Part shown: piece after piece, positions 1 to 4,929 of the stretch
Numbering within the stretch: the first letter of the stretch is position 1
Layout of the letters: the number at the start of each line of letters is the position of its first letter
DNA from: JAWVZU01 sp033722075
GTDB taxonomy: Bacteria > Pseudomonadota > Gammaproteobacteria > Xanthomonadales > SZUA-38
NCBI GenBank assembly: GCA_033722075.1
Contig: JAWVZU010000253.1
Coordinates: forward strand, 1-5,593
Reading direction: 5' to 3'
DNA: 5,593 nt
Position numbers and translations under genes: made by a program
Notes under the pieces: generated by a model
What the model saw: the letters and a program-made list of their open reading frames with translations, nothing else
Told to the model about the DNA's origin: nothing
The model's database searches: none

Positions 1-590
1 AATGCGTCCCATGCGGCTGCCGTGTCAATGCTGTCACGCTGCGCGTCGGAGAAATCCGCAAATAGCGCTGACCAGGGCCCCGGCCCGGCGTCGAAGTTGA
101 ACTCGACCACGCGATGGAAGGTCTCCGCAGCGCCGCAGCTGAGACCGTCGATGGCGGTCAAGCGGCTCAGCTCCGTGCTGCCCGAGTTGAAGCCGCTCGC
201 TTCCGGTGACCAGCTGAGCTGCGCGGTATCGCAATCCTGGAACTCGACGTTGATCTCTCCCCACCGTTCGCCGACGACCGCGGCGGGATCAAGGCCTGGT
301 GGGAACGTGCCACCTCGAAAGCTCATCAGGGAGGCGTTGATGGTCATCGCCCGGATCTCGCCGACGCCGAAAAGCCAAAGCGGATTGCCGTTCTGGTCAT
401 AGGCATACCAGCCAATCACGGCCTCGCGGGGATTGATGATCTCGACCTGGAGCCCGTAGCCGGGCCGTTCGGCATCGAACCAGAGCCCGGAGATCGCACC
501 GTGGATGCTGGTTTCCTGGGCGTTTGCCGGTGAGCCCAAGGAAAACAACAACACTAGGGTGCCGGTTAGCAGCAGCTTGAGTGAGCGCAT
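1..590 (-). CDS. Secreted beta-rich protein of unknown function, 3' part outside the window
   Basis: My own reverse-strand translation gives 196 codons from an ATG at 588-590, still open at the left edge. Residues 1-24 form a signal peptide: MRSLK, then a Leu-rich core, ending in Ala-Asn-Ala before Gln25-Glu, a type I cleavage site. The mature part shows SGLWFD (34-39) with RPGYGLQVEI (42-51), then GWYAYD (60-65) and GNPLWLFGVGE (68-78). Next come RGGTF (92-96) and a Cys120/Cys152 pair that could form a disulfide. This Trp/Gly-rich pattern recalls a family of exported proteins of unknown function in gammaproteobacteria, where a 'G-x-W-Y/F-D ... G-x-G' unit is followed by 'W-Y-x-Y-D-x-x-G-x-P-x-W'; I recall the pattern and have not searched for it. 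The sequence after residue 155 may begin a second domain. It is probably periplasmic or extracellular. No catalytic residues are evident, and function is unknown. An AGAGGA site 10 nt upstream supports the start. Confidence 0.8.
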   Translation of the reverse strand, partial: MRSLKLLLTGTLVLLFSLGSPANAQETSIHGAISGLWFDAERPGYGLQVEIINPREAVIGWYAYDQNGNPLWLFGVGEIRAMTINASLMSFRGGTFPPGLDPAAVVGERWGEINVEFQDCDTAQLSWSPEASGFNSGSTELSRLTAIDGLSCGAAETFHRVVEFNFDAGPGPWSALFADFSDAQRDSIDTAAAWDA

Positions 591-600
591 CTTGATTGGG

Positions 601-606
601 TCCTCT
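601..606 (-). promoter_or_regulatory. Ribosome-binding site of the secreted protein gene
   Basis: On the minus strand AGAGGA lies 10 nt before the ATG at 588-590. It supports that start, which also gives a complete signal peptide. Confidence 0.6.
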
Positions 607-623
607 TGTATGAAGTGTCATGA

Positions 624-638
624 AATCCGTCTCGGATT
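624..638. promoter_or_regulatory. 15-bp palindrome, possible regulator-binding site
   Basis: AATCCG and CGGATT form a perfect 6-bp inverted repeat around TCT. It lies in the divergent intergenic region, about 105 bp upstream of the start site predicted from the sigma-54 element, a usual distance for an enhancer-binding protein. It is also close upstream of the minus-strand gene that starts at 590. A role as operator or enhancer is inference only. Confidence 0.3.
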
Positions 639-716
639 CCGCTATCGGCGATTGATGCAACAACCGTTCCGTTGGCCGCAGGGACGGCGCGGTCGTTCGC
701 CATGAAAAGAGCGCCA

Positions 717-733
717 TTGGCACAGAGTTTGCT
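717..733 (+). promoter_or_regulatory. Sigma-54 (RpoN) -24/-12 promoter element
   Basis: The stretch reads T-TGGCAC-A-GAGT-TTGC-T. The published RpoN consensus is YTGGCACG-N4-TTGCW. The only departure is A for G at the seventh consensus base (724). The invariant GG (719-720) and GC (731-732) are exactly 12 bp apart, as required. The predicted start is near 743-745, leaving a leader of about 37 nt before the GTG at 781. No convincing sigma-70 -10 box lies at a proper distance from the overlapping TTGGCA. The enhancer-binding protein is not known. Confidence 0.65.
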
Positions 734-780
734 TCTTATTTTGCTAGACCGATCGGGTTTGAAAAGGAACTGGAGGCGCT

Positions 781-1236
781 GTGAGACTTCGAAATCAGCT
801 GCTCATCTGCCTGCTGGCGGTGCTCCCGCTGGCGGCCTGTCAAAATTACCAGCCAACGCGAGGCGTCGAACCCGGTGCAGTCGAACGGGACCCTGGCGTC
901 TGCTACGACTGCGGCAGTGTTCAGGATGTGCGCCGGGTGAGCCTCAGCGACGATGGCATCGGTCTCGGGGCGGTCGTCGGTGCGGTCATCGGCGCCGCCG
1001 CCGGCAGCCAGGTCGGTAGCGGCACAGGCCAGGACATCGCGACCGCCGCCGGCGCAGTGGGTGGCGCGGCAGCCGGTCATGAGATCGAAAAAAGAAACCG
1101 CGAGGCCGACATTGCCTACCAGTTCAGTGTGAAACTCGACGACGGTCGATTTGCAACGGTGACCCAGCGAGAGCATTACGGACTTGACGTCGGCGACCGT
1201 GTCCGCCTCGAGAACGATCGCATCCTGCCGATCTGA
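781..1236 (+). CDS. Glycine-zipper outer-membrane lipoprotein (SlyB/17 kDa antigen type)
   Basis: This is a 151-residue protein that starts at GTG, with GGAGG 4 nt upstream (772-776) and AAGGA further back. Residues 1-20 form a lipoprotein signal with the lipobox LAAC (17-20). Cys20 would be lipidated, and the following Gln rather than Asp predicts Lol sorting to the outer membrane. Residues 41-44 are a CxxC (CYDC) motif followed by Gly-Ser-Val. Residues 59-99 are a glycine zipper with repeated G-x3-G spacing (GAVVGAVIGAAAG and a second run around 91-99), typical of the 'glycine zipper 2TM' or Rickettsia 17 kDa antigen family. The last 45 residues look like a small beta domain (VKLDDGRFATV, VGDRVRLEND). 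Family members are linked to envelope integrity, but the exact role is not known. It is the first gene of a likely operon behind the sigma-54 element, and the next gene starts 14 nt after its stop. Confidence 0.88.
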   Translation: MRLRNQLLICLLAVLPLAACQNYQPTRGVEPGAVERDPGVCYDCGSVQDVRRVSLSDDGIGLGAVVGAVIGAAAGSQVGSGTGQDIATAAGAVGGAAAGHEIEKRNREADIAYQFSVKLDDGRFATVTQREHYGLDVGDRVRLENDRILPI

Positions 1237-1250
1237 CGTGTGGAGGCCCC

Positions 1251-1763
1251 ATGCAGCGACTTTTCATACTCAGCCCGACAACTGGCGCCACCAGTGCGCT
1301 GGTAGAGGGTTTTCGCCTGGCCGACGGGCTGGGAAGGCGGATCCGCGTGGTTGCGCCGGAACATATTGCAGACGAGCTCGAGGTGCCGGCCGCGACTCTG
1401 GAGCAACTCACGGATGTCCGGAACGCCCGCGGGCGGGCTCTGCTGGTCGGTATGCTCACCGGCCTCGCTGTCGTGCTGGTGCTCGTCGGCCTGGGCTTCG
1501 ATGCCGGTCTGCCGACCAGTGGACTCCTCCTTGCGGGCGCCGTCGGAGGCGGAGCACTGGGGGTTGCGATCGGTACTCTGATCGGACCTACGGAACCACA
1601 TCCGATCTTTGAGGCTCACCAGGAAGACATCGATTCCGGCGCCGTGCTGCTTGCCATCGACAGCCCCGAGGATCGGGTGGAGGAAGCGGTCCTGCTGGCC
1701 CGGCGGATCGAGCCGAAGGTACAAATCGAGGTTCGAACGCTCACCGATGTCGAGGCAAGGTAG
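1251..1763 (+). CDS. Small two-helix membrane protein with glycine-rich core, function unknown
   Basis: This 170-residue protein starts at ATG with GGAGG 4 nt upstream (1242-1246), right after the lipoprotein gene. The N-terminal 60 residues read as a soluble beta-alpha-beta unit (RLFILSP, a helix at about 14-28, IRVVAPE). Residues about 63-82 (ALLVGMLTGLAVVLVLVGLG) and 91-112 (rich in G-x3-G) are two hydrophobic segments joined by a short turn. The C-terminal part (about 125-170) is again soluble, with GAVLLAIDSPEDRVEEAV and a final beta strand (KVQIEVRTLT). A soluble unit, a glycine-rich membrane hairpin and a second soluble unit together resemble the DUF1269 or YflT-like stress-associated proteins. 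That resemblance is of layout, not a proven family match. Both termini should lie on the same side, probably in the cytoplasm. Confidence 0.85.
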   Translation: MQRLFILSPTTGATSALVEGFRLADGLGRRIRVVAPEHIADELEVPAATLEQLTDVRNARGRALLVGMLTGLAVVLVLVGLGFDAGLPTSGLLLAGAVGGGALGVAIGTLIGPTEPHPIFEAHQEDIDSGAVLLAIDSPEDRVEEAVLLARRIEPKVQIEVRTLTDVEAR

Positions 1764-1813
1764 CTTGCGAAAAGCCCGTCCGAGACACGCCGGGAAACGA
1801 AAGGAGGAAAGAC

Positions 1814-2644
1814 ATGCTTTATCTGAAGATCGATGGGACACGGATTCCAAAACTCGGTTTCGGAACCTGGGAACTCAACGACGAGGCCGCGACCGAGTCG
1901 GTCCTGGACGCGCTTTCGATGGGCTATCGACACATCGATACCGCGCAGGCCTATGGCAATCATCGGGCTGTCGGGAAAGCACTCGCGCAAAGCGGCGTGC
2001 CGCGCAAGGACATCTTCCTGACAACCAAGATCTGGATGGACAACTTCCGGCCTCAGGCACTGCACGACTCACTGGATGACAGTCTGGAGCAGCTGGGCAC
2101 GGACCGGGTGGACCTCTTGCTGCTGCACTGGCCGAACCCCGAAGTACCCTTGGCGCAGACCCTGGAGGCCCTGGCCAAGGCCCGTGACGACGGCAAGACA
2201 TGGCTGATCGGGGTGAGCAATTTTACCACCGACCTGCTCGACGAGGCCGTCGAAAAGTCACCGGTACGTTTGGTGACGAACCAGGTGGAGTATCACCCGT
2301 ACCTGAATCAGGAGCCAGTGCTGGAACGAGTCCGGCGCTACGACATGTCGCTCACCGCGTATAGCCCCCTGGGGCATGGCGAGGTCGTCGGAGATTCTCT
2401 CCTGAGCCGCATCGGCGGGAAATACGGCAAGTCGCCCTGCCAGGTGGCGCTGCGCTGGCTGATTCAGCAACCCGAGGTATTGGCGATCCCGAAGGCCGAG
2501 AATCGGGAACACGCCAAGGAAAATCTCGACATCTTCGACTTTGAACTGACCGAATCCGAGATGGAGGAGATCTTCGGCCTTGCCCGCCCGGATGGGCGTA
2601 TCATCGATCCGGACCATGCGCCTCGCTGGGACAACGCGGCCTGA
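1814..2644 (+). CDS. NADPH-dependent aldo/keto reductase, DkgB-like
   Basis: This 276-residue protein is preceded by the strong site AAGGAGG (1801-1807) 6 nt before its ATG. It is a complete (beta/alpha)8 aldo/keto reductase, cytosolic, reducing carbonyls with NAD(P)H. The catalytic tetrad is intact: Asp42 and Tyr47 (HIDTAQAYGN), Lys72 (TTKIW) and His105 (LLLLHWP). Other family signatures are GFGTW (15-19), IGVSNFT, NQVEYHPYL, AYSPLGHGE and the cofactor loop IPKAENREHAKEN. The tail, with its WD and ending IIDPDHAPRWD, resembles E. coli DkgB (2,5-diketo-gluconate reductase B; methylglyoxal and other aldehydes in vitro), which is of similar length at 267 residues. The true substrate cannot be read from sequence. 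It lies 50 nt after the membrane-protein gene with no terminator seen between, so cotranscription is likely. In such an operon a detoxifying role against reactive aldehydes is plausible but unproven. Confidence 0.93.
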   Translation: MLYLKIDGTRIPKLGFGTWELNDEAATESVLDALSMGYRHIDTAQAYGNHRAVGKALAQSGVPRKDIFLTTKIWMDNFRPQALHDSLDDSLEQLGTDRVDLLLLHWPNPEVPLAQTLEALAKARDDGKTWLIGVSNFTTDLLDEAVEKSPVRLVTNQVEYHPYLNQEPVLERVRRYDMSLTAYSPLGHGEVVGDSLLSRIGGKYGKSPCQVALRWLIQQPEVLAIPKAENREHAKENLDIFDFELTESEMEEIFGLARPDGRIIDPDHAPRWDNAA

Positions 2645-2659
2645 AGTGACAACTCGCCG

Positions 2660-3040
2660 TCACGGCGATGCTCGACTTCCCCCCGTCGCTTTGCCGCGGC
2701 GACGGACGTCAATTGCCTCTCCCGCCAGAGCGTCCTCGGCAAGGTTATCGGCTACATCGCAGAGCTGCGCCATCCTTCCCACACTGATGCCCAGATCGAG
2801 GACCAGGCACACGGCTCGCTGTAGTTCAGGATTGGACGACATCGGTGCCAGCAACTCGAGCGAACGTCCGGAAATCGTCATCACCTCATGCATGTGGCGG
2901 GCCTGTGCATCCTCCGGCGCCTCCGCACCCGCCTCGCAGGCGTGGCCGTTGGCGCGCAACCAGCTGGTCGCGAGGTTGTAGAGCCCGGTGAGCCGCCGGG
3001 TGCCGCTTGGCGTTTCGGATAGTCGTTGGTCGTTTTTCAA
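2660..3040 (-). CDS. Hypothetical helical protein, 126 residues, TTG start
   Basis: I do not recognise this protein. It starts at TTG (3038-3040), with AAGGA 8 nt upstream on the minus strand (3049-3053), and ends at TGA (2660-2662). Codon use is GC-rich at third positions, like its neighbours, which supports real coding. It has no signal peptide or membrane segment. Two predicted helical stretches stand out: about 16-32 (RLTGLYNLATSWLRANG) and about 73-107 (LQRAVCLVLDLGISVGRMAQLC followed by an acidic helix). The tail is basic (VRRRGKATGG). The features suggest a small soluble, perhaps oligomeric, protein. It converges with the reductase gene, with 15 bp between the two stops, and diverges from the regulator at 3317. 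Its roughly 130-nt leader can fold into an unusual structure, so post-transcriptional control is possible. Confidence 0.65.
   Translation of the reverse strand: MKNDQRLSETPSGTRRLTGLYNLATSWLRANGHACEAGAEAPEDAQARHMHEVMTISGRSLELLAPMSSNPELQRAVCLVLDLGISVGRMAQLCDVADNLAEDALAGEAIDVRRRGKATGGSRASP
2683..2705 (+). terminator. Weak candidate hairpin downstream of the reductase operon
   Basis: CCGTCGC (2683-2689) and GCGACGG (2699-2705) form a perfect 7-bp stem with a 9-nt loop, about 40 nt after the reductase stop. No U-tract follows, and the stem lies inside the coding end of the convergent gene (its Arg/Gly-rich tail). A smaller palindrome, CGCCGT-C-ACGGCG, sits at 2655-2667 on the minus-strand stop. 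Either could aid termination, but neither is a classical intrinsic terminator. Confidence 0.2.
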
Positions 3041-3048
3041 AGTGGGGT

Positions 3049-3053
3049 TCCTT
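3049..3053 (-). promoter_or_regulatory. Ribosome-binding site that decides a TTG start
   Basis: On the minus strand AAGGA stands 8 nt before TTG at 3038-3040. There is no ATG near the 5' end of this frame, so this site is the main argument for the TTG start. Confidence 0.55.
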
Positions 3054-3071
3054 AGTGCGGGAGGTGCGTAT

Positions 3072-3174
3072 CGGTCCTGAGCGGACCGGTCTCGGCTCTC
3101 CCAGGCTGCGGGTGAAGCAGCCAGCCGGGTGACCCAGGGGGATGGGAGTTGTCACACGGTGAGAGCCGAGGCCG
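3072..3174 (-). ncRNA. Structured leader: three-way junction plus hairpin, family unknown
   Basis: Base-pairing found by eye. P1: 3087-3100 with 3161-3174, 14 bp including a perfect 10-bp core (CTCGGCTCTC/GAGAGCCGAG) and one T-G pair at 3090/3171. P2: GGCTGC (3104-3109) with GCAGCC (3117-3122), 7-nt loop. P3: 3124-3133 with 3151-3160, nine pairs and one G-A mismatch, 17-nt purine-rich loop. P3 abuts P1 with no unpaired base, and the other joints are CCA and A, giving a compact three-way junction. A further hairpin, CGGTCC-TGAGC-GGACCG (3072-3088), follows and competes with the last two pairs of P1. The gene at 2660-3040 starts 31 nt beyond the hairpin, so on the minus strand this would be its 5' leader. 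I compared it from memory with TPP, cobalamin, c-di-GMP, c-di-AMP, fluoride, Mn and glycine riboswitches and group II intron domain V, and found no match. The strand is inferred, since most pairs also form on the plus strand. Confidence 0.4.
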
Positions 3175-3256
3175 CTAAACTCCGAACGTCATCGCAGGTT
3201 CGTTGCAAATTGTTGACTGACAGCCACCAAGATAGTGGAGAGTCGGGGCCGGCGAC

Positions 3257-3270
3257 ATAACGTGGATCAT
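3257..3270 (+). promoter_or_regulatory. Candidate Crp/Fnr-type operator, copy 1
   Basis: ATAAC-GTGG-ATCAT has the 5+4+5 layout of an FNR box and agrees at 7 of 10 half-site bases with TTGAC-N4-ATCAA. The same core, with one spacer change, recurs inverted at 4096-4109. Flanks match too: GGCGA precedes the core in both, with two extra bases (CA) here, and GT follows it in both. It lies 46 bp before the ATG of the first regulator, in the region shared with the divergent minus-strand gene. A role as binding site of one or both downstream regulators is inference. Confidence 0.45.
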
Positions 3271-3316
3271 GTCGACTTAACCTGGATTAACAGTCAAAGG
3301 CCGGGAACCGGCTATC

Positions 3317-4075
3317 ATGAGGGACACGAGCAGGAAATCAGGGGGACCATTGTCGGATCCAATCAGCCATCTGGTCGGACCCTTCGGCCTCTATTCGAAC
3401 CTGGATGAACGCGAGAAGAACATTCTGAACGCGATTCGGGAGAAAGATGTCGACGTGGCGGCGGGCGAGTGTTTTCAACATCGCGGCCAGCCGCTGGATT
3501 ACCTGTTCTTTCTCGCTTCCGGTTGGGCCGCAAACCTGCGCCTGCTGGAAGAAGGCAAGACCCAGCTGGTGGACATCAAGCTGCCCGGCGCCATCTGTGG
3601 ACTCGAAGAGATCTCTTTCAAGCGGGCCCTGACCGACTGGACCGCGCTGACCGATTGCCAGTTCTATCGCTTTCCGAAATCGCGCATTCGCGATCTTTTC
3701 AACGAATCTCCCAAATTGGCGGCCATCAGCCTGTTCCTGTGCTCACACGAGCGGGGTCTTCTGGTCGAGCGGGTCACCGAGGCTGGCCGACGGGATGCCC
3801 GCGCTGCGATCGCCAGTTTCCTCGTCGGGCTTGCAACCCGTCTGGAAAAGATGCAAGACACGCGGCAGGGATTCCTGTTCCCGCTGAAGCACCGTCATAT
3901 CGCGGATGCGGTGGCCATGACGCCGGTCCACGTGTCGCGCACCCTGACGCAGCTCAAGGCGGACGGCATCGTCGAAATCAGCGACGGCTGGGCCCGGATC
4001 CTGGATCGTGAGGCCCTGATCGCCCTGGCCGACCGGGAAAAGAACTTCTTCGAGCCGGACCTGAGCTGGATCTGA
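3317..4075 (+). CDS. Crp/Fnr-family transcriptional regulator (first of a tandem pair)
   Basis: This 252-residue regulator is of usual family length. Residues about 22-122 form the cyclic-nucleotide-binding-type beta-roll (GECFQHRGQPLDYLFFLASGWA, then KLPGAICGLEE). Residues 123-160 are the dimerisation helix. About 185-235 is the Crp-type winged helix-turn-helix (LKHRHIADAVAMTPVHVSRTLTQLKADG), with recognition helix TPVHVSRTL (202-210). The cAMP-contact Arg-Ser pair of Crp is absent, since this region reads ALTDWTALTD. The N-terminal Cys cluster of FNR is also missing (cysteines only at 52, 94, 114 and 142). The signal is therefore probably neither cAMP nor an FNR-type Fe-S cluster. Start: ATG at 3317 has no clear ribosome-binding site, while an in-frame TTG at 3350 follows AGGGGG with 4 nt spacing and would give 241 residues (MSDPISH...). 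A candidate operator lies upstream. A paralogue follows 64 nt downstream. Confidence 0.9.
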   Translation: MRDTSRKSGGPLSDPISHLVGPFGLYSNLDEREKNILNAIREKDVDVAAGECFQHRGQPLDYLFFLASGWAANLRLLEEGKTQLVDIKLPGAICGLEEISFKRALTDWTALTDCQFYRFPKSRIRDLFNESPKLAAISLFLCSHERGLLVERVTEAGRRDARAAIASFLVGLATRLEKMQDTRQGFLFPLKHRHIADAVAMTPVHVSRTLTQLKADGIVEISDGWARILDREALIALADREKNFFEPDLSWI

Positions 4076-4095
4076 CTGCGCCGCAGCGGCTGCAC

Positions 4096-4109
4096 ATGAT
4101 CCATGTTAT
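4096..4109 (-). promoter_or_regulatory. Candidate Crp/Fnr-type operator, copy 2
   Basis: On the minus strand the site reads ATAAC-ATGG-ATCAT, identical to copy 1 (3257-3270) except for one spacer base, with matching flanks GGCGA before and GT after. It also contains ACATG-ATC-CATGT (4094-4106), a perfect 5-bp inverted repeat. It sits in the 64-bp gap between the two regulators, 30 bp before the second ATG, where binding could block or steer transcription of the second gene. Function is inferred. Confidence 0.45.
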
Positions 4110-4139
4110 CGCCCTGCGCTTCCGCCCCCGGGAGAATGC

Positions 4140-4895
4140 ATGTGGTTCGTTGATCCAAGAAAGCTGGCGATGGTTGACCATGTCGACAATGCACTATTGC
4201 GCCGAATCGGCGCGGTGACCGCATTGAAAAGGTCCGACCGGGATCTCCTGGATTCACTCATCGGGGAGGCCCACCGTGTCCCGGCAGACAAATGCATGGC
4301 GAGACGGGGATCACATCCGCGGGAGGTCTTCATCGTCCTGGGGGGTTGGGCCTACACATCCTGGCCGGTGGATAGCGAAAGGCGCCAGATCCTGGAGATC
4401 AAGCTCGAAGGAGAAATGATCGGATTGACGGAGAACGCCCGGGACGGCGGGTGGCAATCCGATGTACACACCCTGACCGGTTGCACCATCGCAACCTTTC
4501 CTCGGGAACGTTTGAGGCGCATCTTCGATTCCTCTGCACGCCTTACCGAACTCCTGTTCCTCATGCTGCGGGAAGAACGCCGTGAGCTGGTGAACCACCT
4601 TGTCCTGATCGGCCGGCACGATGCCTATTCCGCGCTGGCCAACCTGATCCTGTCCCTGAACTGGCGGCTGGATATGGAGGGCGGCAAAGCCGAGCTCATG
4701 GAGTGGCCGCTCACCAACAGACATGTGGCGGATCTGCTGGGTATCACCCCGGTACACGTGTCGCGAACGCTGGGTCGCATGCGCGCGGATCGGGTGGTGG
4801 ATGCAGGTCAGCGGCAGTTGAGGATCCTGGATCGGGCACACCTGGAAAAAGCTGCCGGTTGTCGTGTCCGGCGCCAGGAACCGGATCAAGACTAG
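4140..4895 (+). CDS. Crp/Fnr-family transcriptional regulator (second of a tandem pair)
   Basis: This 251-residue regulator starts at ATG with GGGAG 5 nt upstream (4130-4134); an internal ATG at codon 11 (4170) is an alternative. Residues about 24-124 are the beta-roll sensor (ADKCMARRGSHPREVFIVLGGWAYTSW, then KLEGEMIGLTE). About 125-162 is the dimer helix (LMLREERRELVNHLVLIGRHDA). About 188-232 is the winged helix-turn-helix, with NRHVADLLGITPVHVSRTLGRMRADR. The recognition stretch TPVHVSRTL (203-211) is identical to the first regulator's, so both may read similar DNA sites. The sensor domains have diverged, which suggests different signals. There are only three cysteines (52, 115, 241), so no FNR-type cluster, and no Arg-Ser cAMP pair (SDVHTLTGC). 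The basic tail (RVRRQEPDQD) is distinctive. It converges on the ligase gene with 28 bp between the two stops. Confidence 0.9.
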   Translation: MWFVDPRKLAMVDHVDNALLRRIGAVTALKRSDRDLLDSLIGEAHRVPADKCMARRGSHPREVFIVLGGWAYTSWPVDSERRQILEIKLEGEMIGLTENARDGGWQSDVHTLTGCTIATFPRERLRRIFDSSARLTELLFLMLREERRELVNHLVLIGRHDAYSALANLILSLNWRLDMEGGKAELMEWPLTNRHVADLLGITPVHVSRTLGRMRADRVVDAGQRQLRILDRAHLEKAAGCRVRRQEPDQD

Positions 4896-4929
4896 CTGTG
4901 AACAACGTTGATCGAGTTCGCAGCTAGTC
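4890..4929. terminator. 14-bp hairpin covering both convergent stop codons
   Basis: GACTAGCTG (4890-4898) and CAGCTAGTC (4921-4929) pair perfectly. The pairing continues through 4899-4903 with 4916-4920 after one T-G pair, giving 14 positions and a 12-nt loop. The stem contains the TAG of the regulator (4893-4895) and the TAG of the ligase gene (4924-4926). Position and symmetry suit a shared bidirectional terminator or 3' end stabiliser. No U-tract follows on either strand, so it is not a standard intrinsic terminator. Confidence 0.45.

Noticed and set aside
702..1019. Plus-strand frame from ATG at 702 (MKRAPLAQSLLLILL...) resembling a signal peptide
   Set aside because: It runs into the lipoprotein gene in another frame and becomes Arg/Ser/Gly-rich shadow sequence; the same bases form the sigma-54 element.
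1176..1850. 224-residue minus-strand open frame
   Set aside because: It is antisense to the membrane-protein gene and reductase start, with no recognisable domain and no ribosome-binding site noted.
3111..3122. GAAGCAGCC resembling the conserved tip of bacterial SRP RNA
   Set aside because: The rest of the SRP apical motif (GTCAGG...GGAAG) is absent and the surrounding pairing is a three-way junction, not a long hairpin.
2886..3155. Minus-strand 89-residue frame covering the structured leader
   Set aside because: It is Arg/Pro/Gly-rich, overlaps the better-supported TTG-start gene in another frame, and covers the paired region.
3161..3174. GAGAGCCGAGG resembling the start of group II intron domain V
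   Set aside because: There is no AGC/bulge/GTTC hairpin and no reverse transcriptase nearby; the bases pair instead with 3087-3100.
3213..3241. TTGACT at 3213 as a sigma-70 -35 box for the first regulator
   Set aside because: No acceptable -10 box lies 16-18 bp downstream; the best match, GATAGT at 3231, is only 12 bp away.
4172..4187. GTTGAC-CAT-GTCGAC near the start of the second regulator as an FNR-like box
   Set aside because: The spacer is 3 nt rather than 4, it lies inside the coding region, and GTCGAC is a common self-palindrome.
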